From CAZEHJ01 sp964512485 (GTDB lineage: Bacteria; Bacteroidota; Rhodothermia; Rhodothermales; UBA10348): DNA of 59,934 bases. The notes beneath the pieces were generated by a model. That model did no database searches. It worked only from the letters and a program-made list of their open reading frames with translations, and was not told where the DNA came from. A program made the translations under genes and the position numbers. Shown here one piece after another: positions 10,001 to 18,050 of the stretch (positions are counted from its first letter, which is position 1; every line of letters starts with the position of its first letter). The stretch spans positions 1-59,934 of the forward strand of contig CAZEHJ010000013.1 in assembly GCA_964512485.1 (NCBI GenBank), written 5' to 3'.

Positions 10001-10869
10001 ACATCTTCTTCAATATCGAAGAATGGGATGTCGTCCTGCGAATCGCCACCGACGAGGTCGGCCAGCCAGATGCTGAACGCGGTACGTTTGATTTCAGACG
10101 TTCCGTCGTTTTTAATCCCGTGGATGAGGAAAATGGCGTCATCGATGAGAATCTGACTCCACGCGAGCATTCGAACTTCGGTGACCACCCCCAGTCCTTT
10201 TCGGCTCAGGTCCGTCTCGTCCGGGAAGTAGAGCGGGTAGCGATCATACTGGTCGTCGCCGGCCTTGAAGAAAAACTCCTGATCGGCGTTGAACACATCT
10301 TTGCCGAAGAAACCGTTCCATGATCCGGCCCAACCTGGATCATCGGAATCTGAGGACTTGTCCGGCCAACTTGGAGGCCATGAATCGGGTTCGTCCGACT
10401 GTGCGATACCATCGGCACCGATTCCAGCCTCCGCATTCGGGTTCACATACCCTTTGATAGGTTCAAGCGTCCAGGAGATGTTGTCATCATTCGGGTTGGA
10501 TCTGAAATCTGCGACGTCAACAACCCACAATGAATCACCATTCTGGTCGTCGACCCGACCACCGATCCACAGCTGAGTCAGCGCGATGTAAATGCGCCGC
10601 GTGTTCTTGGGCCATTCGTAGTTGTAGTCCTGGGCGCCACTTCCGGATTGTCCTGTCTGCGCCCAGTTGGTCACGGTCGCGCGGATATTGTTGCCGTCAA
10701 TATTGTCGCGACGCCGTTCGAACTGATCGGTCCGCTCATTGCTCGGGACGTGATTCCTGTCGATGACTCCCTGTCCCATTGCAGGCAACGCTGACCCCGC
10801 TGCAAACGCCAGAATCAGCAGAAAACCACGAAGGCTGCGTCCGGATAGTATCTGGTGGTTAATTCTCAT
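7006..10869 (-). CDS. large secreted protein with acidic DNDGDG-type repeats and FlgD-like C-terminus
   Basis: This is a 1287-residue exported protein; the signal peptide ends near ALPAMGQG (about residue 33). From about 330 to 600 it carries repeats of the form (A/S)DG(I/V)DND-(S/E/G)DG mixed with Asp/Glu-rich spacers, resembling thrombospondin type 3 calcium-binding repeats. A fibronectin type III-like segment follows (VTLYWNSEAEQSFD..FEGYRVYRA, about 730-770). The end is a FlgD-Ig-like module (VVPNPYVATN...IRIFTISGKLVKTLD...YGVYLFAVEA). Its start overlaps the receptor stop by one base (TAATG), so the two are translationally coupled. It stands where a SusD-like lipoprotein would be expected, but has no lipobox and no SusD features. 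I infer a calcium-stabilised surface partner of the receptor; the function is unknown. Confidence 0.8.
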   Translation of the reverse strand: MRINHQILSGRSLRGFLLILAFAAGSALPAMGQGVIDRNHVPSNERTDQFERRRDNIDGNNIRATVTNWAQTGQSGSGAQDYNYEWPKNTRRIYIALTQLWIGGRVDDQNGDSLWVVDVADFRSNPNDDNISWTLEPIKGYVNPNAEAGIGADGIAQSDEPDSWPPSWPDKSSDSDDPGWAGSWNGFFGKDVFNADQEFFFKAGDDQYDRYPLYFPDETDLSRKGLGVVTEVRMLAWSQILIDDAIFLIHGIKNDGTSEIKRTAFSIWLADLVGGDSQDDIPFFDIEEDVAFMTDADGVGTEPFGSDPVGEAVFAFLETPGNAVDRIDNDGDGTTIDCVPSVGECNSPIVPESFLVGENPANARDDNGNGLIDENTTHIPFSGEQGSSVGVGYADGIDNDSDGELNGPVVTAEMIGQSTPDVWNRWPPSPGADDVSRRADGSPIVGLIGLDEEDLGLPFADGIDNDDSNVTPTINYPYLSEAGSPVITQEMVAQASADPYGRYRVPGTDIILYQVASNDLGKAYADGVDNDEDGAVDEGIDEGMDEMIDESRSDGIDNDGDWNVLSNDSGLDGVPFNGDPGDGDGVPTTGSGTSFPGERNLDVTDVSESDQIGLTNVQIIPAFSLNFNGQSDRFLYFSFMIPGDFDIEPPPPGESDLVVSSGLFPLQAGQTERMSLSVQIGETRDEVLNTRDNSLQAYLEDYQFAQAPITPELSAVPGDGRVTLYWNSEAEQSFDQFLSGLGRNPNDFEGYRVYRATDAAFLDPKTITDGFGNLLLRKPIAQFDLIDGFEGFHPTDVNGVKFYLGDNSQDDNEDASGLTHSWTDSTVTNGIRYFYAVTAYDWGSAIDNIPPTETPIRIRQLPDGSIQTGPNVVEITPTSATPGYVDAALINLRRTEGTTNSRILYNIVDPRAVADGHVMKVTFEDTLRLGTATIGDTLTTKSFSLTDLTAGRLLIDRSRQFRPDTEFPVFDDNGDPLGFKLTFVPEPFVVLNRTESGWNNDDIFPETLEPYIAAGFIKGLRNPADYRVRVVANGQGMSTAMSVRRRVDLPARPTNVEVYRVNPDGSETPIEYGFWDLSGPDFISPTSTAPATWTADQSIGETDLLILREPQVGGDPADLLFTWKIGLNFTVQGAINPVEGDVLNLVTKKPFLSTDAFEFTTSPPSLDMSGGEALLDAIKVVPNPYVATNRFEALNPFSTGRGPRVIKFTHVPPEATIRIFTISGKLVKTLDRREGTNEGVTANDLLNGTVDWNLESEDNLTVSYGVYLFAVEAPGIGERTGTFAIIK

Positions 10870-13800
10870 TAGAACTTGAATTCTATGCCGGCCTGGATAC
10901 GCCGTGGTTCGGTGTAATTGAATGGTCGTACCCAGTAACCTGGATCAAAGGCGCCAAGCTGAAATTGCTGGAGAGTCAGATCGGGCTCGCCCGTATCGGA
11001 ATAGACTCCGGTCACGTTGCGCCGATCAAAAATGTTGAAGACATCCACGAAAACGCGGGGACGCACGCTTCCCATGTCGAATTCGTAATAGATGTTGAAG
11101 TCGAATTCCCACGTAGGAGGAATGCGTCTTGAATTAGTTGCAAACTCTGGGGGAACGTCGTTTCCAGCGAGCGTTGCTTCTACAAAAGAGGGGGTATACG
11201 GAAATCCAGAACCAAGTCTGAAACGCATCGAGCTTCCCCACTTGTCTCCTCCCAGATAAAATGCTCCGGCTACTTTATGGCGCTGATCCCATGCAAGCGG
11301 AAGAAGAGCCAGCCGCTTTTCCTGATTGCCCTGAAGAGCAAAGAATTCGTCCGCCGGATTCGAATTTGACCCCTCGGCGACCTGAGCGGTATAGCTGGCA
11401 TCAAAGCCCCAATTGTCCACAAAATTACGACGGAAACTGACCGTCAGGCCTCGAGTGTTGGCGTAATCCTTGTTGGCGTAGACGACGTAGGATACTCCTG
11501 GAAGGCCGGTCAGAATGGGCGATGATGTGGAGACCCAGTTTCGAACATCTCTGTAATAGCCAGTGAAGTCGAGAACGTATTCACCGAATCCCTGCTTCAG
11601 CCCAATCTCATACATGGAGGTCTGCTGCGCGTCGAGATCAGGATTTCCATATGGTCCATACCTACCCGAAAGTGCAGGAATCTTATACCCGAACTGTTCG
11701 AACAGGCGGTCATTCGTCGGTATCTGGAAAAACAGGCCGTACGAGAAGTGAATCACTCCCTGCTCGGTGATCGGGTATGCCACACCAAGCCGCGGCGATA
11801 CGGTTGATTTCGCACTGACGCTTTTCCACCAGTAGGCTTCTCTTTCTTGTTGCGTGACCCGGTTGTCGCTGCGCTCTTCTTCAGGGTCGATGAATGAGTT
11901 CCCGTTCTCGTCGTGGAACTGATTGATCTTCTTCAGCGGATTGAAAATATTCGGATCACCGACATCTGCCGGGGTCTGGGATCGGGAATCGAAGTAATCG
12001 TAGCGGACGCCTACATTCACGATGAAGGACTCGTATTCAATCTTGTCCTGGATGTACGCGCTGAAGGAAATCGGTTTGATATCTTCGAATTTCAGGAATG
12101 AAGAGGAGTTCTCATCTGGAATTCGAGGGGCAAAATCCTCTCCGGACAGCGTAGCACCCGTTTCATCAACTTCAGGAATCAATACGAATCCCTCGAGACC
12201 CAGGTTGTCCTGCTTGAACTGGAATCCTCCTTTGACGAGATGATGATCTCCCAGCTGGCTGGAAATATCACCCTTCATGAGATAGGACTTGCTGCTCCTG
12301 GTGAAGCGAAGAAGATCCGTTCCACCTCGTGCAAATCGACCGCCGCCTGTCAGGACCGTCGAATATGTTGTGCAGTCAGGATCAGCACAGACTGAATCCG
12401 GCGTGTTGATGTCAAAGTCTGTGTAGCGCGGGTCGTCGAAGCTATCGAATCGACCAACGGTAATGTCCCTGTTGAACGTTGAAAAATCGAGCGTGTAAAA
12501 CGTCGTGTTGCTCAAGAGGTGAGTCACGCGACCCTTCAAATTGTACCCTTGATCTGAGGACTTGCTTCGGCCATCAGGAGACCAGCGTCTGAAGAAATCT
12601 GCTCCCCTGCTGTCTGAACTGGAGCCCTGGCCCGAAATATTCAGGATCACGCTGTTCGTGAGACGATACCTGAAGTTTCCCTGCCAACTGAGCTTTTCGA
12701 AATTATCCAGGGCAACAAGCGAACTGTCTCCCGGTGTCCCATCGGACTTGAATATGTTGGCTCCGTAGAACCACCCGTCATTCGCAAAATAGCGTCCGAG
12801 CAGGAACAGGGTTGCACGATCTGAAATGATGGGACCTTCGAGGGTCATTGCCAGATTTGAAAAATGGCCCAGATCTGTCGGTAGATAGGAATACGGGTCG
12901 ACGTCCCGGTACTGCACATTCTGGCTCGTAAATCTATCTTCGTTGATACCCAGCAGGTAGTCTTCGCCTCCCGATCCAGAAACTGCATATGCTCCGGTGT
13001 AAGCCTTTACTGACCCACCAAAACGATCGGAACGCCCTTCTTTTGTCACGATGTTGATCACGCCAGACATGGCGTTGCCGAATTCCGCGTTGAACGTACC
13101 AGAGACTACTTGTAGTTCTTGAATACCGGCGTTTTCGAGCTGAATGGATGATGAGCCATCGTAACTGTCAGAAACAGGTACGCCATCGACCATGAAAACG
13201 ACTTCGCTGCTTCGCCCACCGCGAACATGAAGTCCGTTGCGGTTTGTGATACCTGCCTGCACTTCCAGAATCTGTCCGAGCTCCGTCACAGGCAGCTTTT
13301 CAATCGTGTCCGCCGTTACTCTTGACTCGGAACTCGTCAAGTCTTTTTTCACCGTGACGGCATCGGCGGTTACCACAATTTCCTCATTCTCAATGACCTG
13401 CTCTGTCAGCTCGAAGTTGATTGTCGTCGTGAGGTCCAGATTGACCTGCACGCCTTCGACTTTCTGCGTGGCGAAGCTGATGAATGAAGCGATAAGTGTG
13501 TACGTGCCCGGACGCACGCCAATAATCACATATTGCCCGTCGAAATCTGTGGAAGCGCCTTGAGTAGTGCCCTCAAGAAACACGTTCACTCCCGGAAGAG
13601 GTTCACCTGTGGCGGCTTCCGTAACCGTCCCGACCAGTTTCCCCGTCTGCGCATGGGCCACGGACGTCAGCAACAGGGTCGCCGTCAGTAGAATTGACGC
13701 CAGTGATATTTTGGCTGGCAAAATTGNNNNNNNNNNNNNNNNNNNNNNNNNNNNNNNNNNNNNNNNNNNNNNNNNNNNNNNNNNNNNNNNNNNNNNNNNN

Positions 13801-13905
13801 NNNNNNNNNNNNNNNNNNNNNNNNNNTGGCTGGCAAAATTGCGGTTGGCAAAATTGCGGCTGGCAAAATTGTGGCTGGTAAAATTGTGGCTTTGAACATC
13901 CTCAT
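10869..13905 (-). CDS. TonB-dependent outer-membrane receptor of the glycan locus, with an assembly gap in its signal peptide
   Basis: This is an active importer across the outer membrane, probably for maltodextrins. After the signal peptide (…TSVAHAQ) comes a carboxypeptidase-like beta-sandwich (GKLVGTVTEAATGEPLPGVNV), then a plug (VTADTIEKLPVTELGQILEVQAG...VHVRGGRSSEV-type), then a barrel ending IQAGIEFKF. Read strictly from the assembled bases the frame begins at TTG 13721. However, ATG 13905-13903 overlaps the upstream stop as ATGA and reads MRMFKATILPATILPAA in 15-bp repeats whose last copy, across the N gap, is in register with ILPAKISLASILL. I therefore place the start at 13905. The gap's 100 Ns are a placeholder that breaks the frame artificially. 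No SusD gene is next to it. Confidence 0.85.
13712..13886 (-). repeat. 15-bp tandem repeats (at least five copies) interrupted by an assembly gap
   Basis: On the plus strand the unit is TGGCTGGCAAAATTG, with variants CGG and GGTAAAA. One copy lies at 13712-13726 and four at 13827-13886, on the two sides of the N run. On the coding strand each unit encodes a pentapeptide of the form ILPA(T/A/K). The gap begins exactly at a unit boundary, so the assembler probably stopped because the array is longer than it could resolve. Confidence 0.93.
13727..13826. other. assembly gap of 100 N
   Basis: Exactly one hundred Ns lie inside the tandem repeat at the 5' end of the TonB receptor gene. The size is a convention, not a measurement. 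If the missing sequence is zero or a multiple of 15 bp, the receptor frame is continuous from 13905. Confidence 0.98.
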
Positions 13906-15605
13906 CGGTTTTCTTCAGATGGGGTTTCGTAGAGCTCCAGCGTTGCAAGCAATGCCGGTTGTGTTTCAATAGAGTATTCGTCTCTCAGTGCTGCGGCTCT
14001 TTCTCGGACACTCACCCGAATCCAATAGGACTTGAGCTGTGCGGCCACTTTTTCCCGGGCTTCATCCACGGTTGCAGTTCGCCTCTGGATCTTGTCTTCG
14101 ACGCGAAGGATTGCATATCGTCCACCGACCTCGATGGGCCCGATGATCTCTCCAATCGCCGCATCAAATACCTGGGCTGCCAGAACGCCCAACTGTTCTC
14201 GTTCCACGTATCCCAGATCTCCACCCGTCGTGAACGCACCCGGTCTGACGGACTGTGATTTCGCCAGATCGGAAAAGTTTTCGGCCGTGACGGATCGTCT
14301 GACTTCCGTTGCACTCGCACGATCTTCGAGCAATATTTCCCGAACCCGGGCTTTTTCGGCTGTCTCGAACTCTTCAGGAAATCTATTCAGATGTGCTTCG
14401 ACGGAATCATCACTCACATGAAGCTCCGATTCCAGCCTGTTCCAGGCTACTTCGTAAAGAAGCTTATTTCGCTGTCTCCGCAGCGCCGTGGCGAATTCAG
14501 GTGATCGGCTTACGCCTGAAGCTGAAGCCATCTTCAACAACTCCCTTCGCACGAAAATGCCCCGTGCAAACTCTTGAAGTTTTTCGATAGTCGTTACAGA
14601 TTCACGCTGCTTTTCCGAAGTCATCGCGGCAAACTTGAAGAACTCTCCCACGGTGAAATCTCCGGAATCAGAAGTGATGAGCACCTGCTCCCGACTTACC
14701 TCATCCGACCTCGCCTCCGTATTCAGTTCTGTCTGGCCGGAAATATCATTGAAAAGAGATTCAACTTCGCTCTGGACAAACGTGGGTGATGCAGATTCCA
14801 GGATGCGTGAATGCAGTTCGTCTTTGAGGGCGTTGCGTTTCTTCACCTCGACGTAGCGGCGTAATCCCGTTTTACGGGTGGCGAAATCGGATTCTGTCAG
14901 GATGGGGTTTTCAAACCGAGAATCGAGGCGAATAATCGAATAGCCTTGCCGCGTCTTCACAGGTCCGGATATCTGGCCGGGCATCATTTCGAATGCTGCA
15001 TCCTCGAAAGCCGGATCCATCTCGTCAAACCCGAACTCTCCGACCGAGCCTCCGTTTTCGCGAAGAGACGCAGTCGAGAATATTTCTTCAGCCAGAGCAT
15101 CGAAGGTTTCGCCTGATTCGAGACGGGCCTGCAGGAGTTTTGCCGCTTCTCGTGTGGGCGCATAGAGATGACTTGCGCTCATGCGCGTGTTCACGCGGGC
15201 AAACATCTTCGTGAGATCTTGCTCGCTGATGATGATCTCGCTGTAGATCTTTTGGTGCAGGTACCCCTCAATTAGCAGTTTTTGCTCAGCTCTTTCGATC
15301 TCGGTTCTGAAGAAACTGCTTTCGGTCGCGCCGTCGCGTTCTGCTTCCACAGAAAGGAGCCTCATGGAGATGAGTCGCTCCAGGAAGTCACTTCTGCGTT
15401 TGGGGTTGTCGGGCAACCCACTTTCTGTGATATAACTGAAATACTCAGTCCGGTAGTCGCCCGCTGTAATCAACGATTGCTCGACCTTCGCAACCCAGGA
15501 GTCTTCGACTGATTCGGGACCGAATTGGCTATCAAAGTTGAATCCATACCACAGCGCCGAAAAGAGAACAATGACGACAATCGGTATGAAAAATCGACTA
15601 CGCAT
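13902..15605 (-). CDS. membrane-anchored peptidyl-prolyl isomerase with two parvulin (PpiC/SurA-type) domains
   Basis: This periplasmic folding factor has 567 residues from the chosen start ATG 15605, where a basic N-terminus is followed directly by one membrane helix (FFIPIVVIVLFSALWYGF). A SurA-N-like helical region (about 35-130) precedes a first parvulin domain at about 143-230 (MSASHLYAP...GGSVGEFGFDEMDPAFEDAAFEM...QGYSIIRL) and a second at about 410-505 (ARVREILLED...GGDLGYVEREQLG...GRYAILRVEDK). The frame is open 69 bp further upstream, but that segment is not signal-like. It is the first gene after the control region and overlaps the receptor start by ATGA, so it is co-translated with the receptor. 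I infer a dedicated chaperone for outer-membrane proteins of this locus. Confidence 0.88.
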   Translation of the reverse strand: MRSRFFIPIVVIVLFSALWYGFNFDSQFGPESVEDSWVAKVEQSLITAGDYRTEYFSYITESGLPDNPKRRSDFLERLISMRLLSVEAERDGATESSFFRTEIERAEQKLLIEGYLHQKIYSEIIISEQDLTKMFARVNTRMSASHLYAPTREAAKLLQARLESGETFDALAEEIFSTASLRENGGSVGEFGFDEMDPAFEDAAFEMMPGQISGPVKTRQGYSIIRLDSRFENPILTESDFATRKTGLRRYVEVKKRNALKDELHSRILESASPTFVQSEVESLFNDISGQTELNTEARSDEVSREQVLITSDSGDFTVGEFFKFAAMTSEKQRESVTTIEKLQEFARGIFVRRELLKMASASGVSRSPEFATALRRQRNKLLYEVAWNRLESELHVSDDSVEAHLNRFPEEFETAEKARVREILLEDRASATEVRRSVTAENFSDLAKSQSVRPGAFTTGGDLGYVEREQLGVLAAQVFDAAIGEIIGPIEVGGRYAILRVEDKIQRRTATVDEAREKVAAQLKSYWIRVSVRERAAALRDEYSIETQPALLATLELYETPSEENR

Positions 15606-15737
15606 TCCAGAACAAATTGTGTGCTCTTCGAATGTCCTTGTTGCACATACCCGTGGCACGGCTACTACCATCAAAAACCGGGCGGGAGCGACGGCTGACG
15701 GCGGTTGTCATTGAATACGCTCGATTCATACGTTTGA

Positions 15738-15749
15738 GAAAGCGCTTAC
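15738..15749. promoter_or_regulatory. LacI-type (cre-like) operator, proximal site
   Basis: GAAAGCGCTTAC sits in the context TGAGAAAGCGCTTACA. It has the central AAGCGCTT palindrome with the CG dyad typical of LacI/GalR/CcpA-family operators. It lies 133 bp upstream of the prolyl isomerase ATG. Many alpha-glucan loci in this phylum are controlled by LacI-family maltose regulators, so a sugar-responsive repressor is the likely ligand. No lacI-type gene lies in the window. Confidence 0.55.
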
Positions 15750-15805
15750 AATCGAAAAGGTGGAAACACGGGTTCGCAATGTAGTCATGGGATAACCGCC
15801 TTTTC

Positions 15806-15833
15806 AACCCCTTAATCCAAGTATTCAGGGGTT
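15806..15833. other. imperfect stem-loop between the two operators
   Basis: AACCCCTTAAT pairs with ATTCAGGGGTT (one mismatch) around a 6-base loop. On the minus strand it follows the amylase 2 gene and has no T-run, so it could be a weak terminator, a leader structure or a further binding site. Confidence 0.4.
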
Positions 15834-15915
15834 ATTTCGTTGTCACCGCCTAATTCACATGAAACGGCGTTCTCCCCATTCTCTGGCAAAACGTGAAAGA
15901 AATGTCACTTTTCGT

Positions 15916-15927
15916 GTAAGCGCTTAC
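15916..15927. promoter_or_regulatory. LacI-type operator, distal perfect palindrome
   Basis: GTAAGCGCTTAC is a perfect 12-bp palindrome, extended as TGTAAGCGCTTACCA. It shares the eight central bases with the proximal site 178 bp away. It lies 311 bp upstream of the prolyl isomerase start and 138 bp downstream of the amylase 2 stop. The pair allows looping by a tetrameric LacI-type repressor; that is inference. Confidence 0.6.
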
Positions 15928-16064
15928 CAAATGGGCAAAAATGGAAACCATGCGCCTGGCCGGAGATGTGGAAATGAATTGATTGCGGCAACGTCATACT
16001 GACCTGAAAACCTTGCGTGCCAATCCAATATGGAGTGGTCTCCAGACGATGTTTTGCTCACATT

Positions 16065-17963
16065 TCAGCGAATCAGCATCACGACGGCTGATCTCGGAGG
16101 AAGACTCAAAAACAGACCTTCGCTTCCCTCCGGGGCAGCGGAGAGGTGTGCTTCCGCCGTTTTGAAGCCGATATCCCCTTTGGGCATCGATACATCGCGT
16201 GACTCATCAGACAGATTGAACACAACCCGGGCCACTTCTTCGCCCAGAACTCTGTCGTATGAAAGGATGCCCGATGCATCGTCTGCGGTCACGAATTCTG
16301 TCTTGCCGTGGCTGAACAGTTCGAGATGCTCTTTTCTGAATGTGATGATCGCCCGATAGAATGACAGCAGGTCTGCATCCACTTGCACGGGCTGCGCTTG
16401 TCGGGTCGTTCCATCTGGATACAGAACCTCGTCATCATACTCCAGGTCTTCCCAGACAATTGGTTTTCTGTTGTCAGGGTCATCCGCGCCCCACATTCCG
16501 ACCTCATCGCCATTCCAGATGTGCGGACTCCCGATCCACGTAAATTGCTGCAGCAAAAGCAGTCGTTGATCGTTCTTCGTTTTAGCGTCAGGTGCATTCG
16601 TGTCATAGGCAGGATGGTCCCGCGCGGAAGCCTGGTATTTGTACAGCGTTTTATTCTTCAGTGAAGACGCAAGCCGCGGAGAGTCATGAGCCGCGGCAAC
16701 GTTCATGAATGATTTCAGATTGTCACCGGGAATTCCGGCCTGCACCGAATCTATGTGAGCCACCCATTCGGATGGTCCGATGTCGGGAGGCGCTCCTGTA
16801 ATCAGACTGCGCGTGGGCATGTACCAGCGGTAATGCATTACCGCGTCAAAGGCCGTGGGAACGTAGGGTTGTGGTTCGAACATTCTTTCTGGCCATTTTT
16901 CCCACCAGACCTCCCCGACCAGATAGGCGCCGGGGTTGATGTCTCTAACATAGCTCTTGTAGTCTCGCCAAAATCCAAGGGGGACTTTTTCGGCGACGTC
17001 GAGCCTGAATCCGTCCACACCGTCAGATGTGTCTCCATCTCCATTGGGATCGAGCCACCTCTTCGTCACATTGAATATGTGGTGCTTCGCGCCTTCATTC
17101 AGGTTTCCTTCGACCGGACCACCGTCGTAGCCTTCTGGAACGCCCGTTTTTCGCAGTTCTGGAAGCTCTCTTACGCCTGCCCATCCAGAGTATGAGAATT
17201 CATCCTCTTCCGTTTCGGGATCGTCCAGGCTCTCAATCCGATACCAGTCAACAAATTCAGAGGCGGACTGATTTTCAAGAATGTCCTTCCATGCCCAGAA
17301 TTCAATACCGGTGTGATTCCATGAGACATCCAGGATGATTTTGATGTCCCGCGCATGCAACTCGTCGATCAGTTCGAACAGTAGACGATCCGCCGACGTG
17401 TCCACCCATGTATCCGGATCGATAGGGTCCTCGCTTGCCGTGAGTTCGAGATCACCTTCCGGATCCGGTCCAAAATTACGGTCGATATGTCGGTACGTTC
17501 GTGCATCATACTTGTGGAGCGAAGGAGCATCGTTTATGGGATTCAGGTAGACAGCCGTGATTCCGAGATCCGCGAGATAGTCTACTTTGTCCAGCACTCC
17601 CTGAAGATCGCCGCCGTATCTGCGGGACTGAACTGTTGTATAGAATGGTTCGCCGCTGGCGCGGGCCCAATCCTCTTGTGCGTTCCAGTCCTGAGTCCAC
17701 CTTGTGGTTTCGAAGCCCTCGGCCATCAGGTGAGGCCACGATCCCCTGATATCTTCGAGCGACTGGTCATTCGACGAGTCACCATTGCGAAAACGCTCGA
17801 CAAATATTTGATACCAGATGGCCTCCTGGGACCATTCGGGGACATCGTCGGTGTTGTGTTCCACTGTTTGCGCTGCGCAGCCGGTGACCAAATAGGACAG
17901 GCTCAGAATTCCCAATGCAATCAACAATCTGCTGCAGTACGTGAATCTCTCGTTCTTATTCAA
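16065..17963 (-). CDS. GH13 alpha-amylase/neopullulanase-like lipoprotein, second copy
   Basis: This enzyme should cleave alpha-1,4-glucans at the cell envelope. It has 632 residues with a lipoprotein signal ending LVTGC (Cys29). GH13 motifs are complete: LDVSWNHTG (about 211-219), GFRLDVAEK with nucleophile Asp322, YLVGEVWWE with acid/base Glu351, and AAAHDSPR with Asp427. Shared blocks with the amylase at 1842-3689 (YQIFxERFRNGD near the N-terminus, GGDLQGVxDKxDYL, SLHKYD) show they are paralogues. A C-terminal beta-sandwich ends in VVMLIR. It is transcribed leftward towards the operon at 15605 and is divergent from the GDSL gene at 18051, with an 87-bp spacer for both promoters. Confidence 0.93.
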   Translation of the reverse strand: MNKNERFTYCSRLLIALGILSLSYLVTGCAAQTVEHNTDDVPEWSQEAIWYQIFVERFRNGDSSNDQSLEDIRGSWPHLMAEGFETTRWTQDWNAQEDWARASGEPFYTTVQSRRYGGDLQGVLDKVDYLADLGITAVYLNPINDAPSLHKYDARTYRHIDRNFGPDPEGDLELTASEDPIDPDTWVDTSADRLLFELIDELHARDIKIILDVSWNHTGIEFWAWKDILENQSASEFVDWYRIESLDDPETEEDEFSYSGWAGVRELPELRKTGVPEGYDGGPVEGNLNEGAKHHIFNVTKRWLDPNGDGDTSDGVDGFRLDVAEKVPLGFWRDYKSYVRDINPGAYLVGEVWWEKWPERMFEPQPYVPTAFDAVMHYRWYMPTRSLITGAPPDIGPSEWVAHIDSVQAGIPGDNLKSFMNVAAAHDSPRLASSLKNKTLYKYQASARDHPAYDTNAPDAKTKNDQRLLLLQQFTWIGSPHIWNGDEVGMWGADDPDNRKPIVWEDLEYDDEVLYPDGTTRQAQPVQVDADLLSFYRAIITFRKEHLELFSHGKTEFVTADDASGILSYDRVLGEEVARVVFNLSDESRDVSMPKGDIGFKTAEAHLSAAPEGSEGLFLSLPPRSAVVMLIR

Positions 17964-18050
17964 TTTTCAGTCATTTTGGATCGTGGAATAGGACAATAAG
18001 TTATCTTCGGCCCGTTCCAAATCGCAATACACACATCAGGTAGGATACAA

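Larger units (their letters stand above)
15606..16064. other. control region between amylase 2 and the prolyl isomerase operon
   Basis: No gene is seen in these 459 bp. It holds two AAGCGCTT-centred operator-like palindromes (15738-15749 and 15916-15927) and an imperfect stem-loop at 15806-15833. It is the natural promoter region for the leftward operon that starts at 15605. I could not assign -35/-10 or -33/-7 boxes with confidence. Confidence 0.7.

Noticed and set aside
13712..13886. Tandem repeats as a CRISPR array
   Set aside because: Copies are contiguous, 15 bp, without spacers, and in frame with the receptor.
13685..13969. Reading the 15-bp repeats in another minus-strand frame gives NFASR-like pentapeptides
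   Set aside because: It resembles pentapeptide-repeat proteins only because any 15-bp repeat gives a five-residue period. That frame runs on into the prolyl isomerase gene and has no start or signal of its own.
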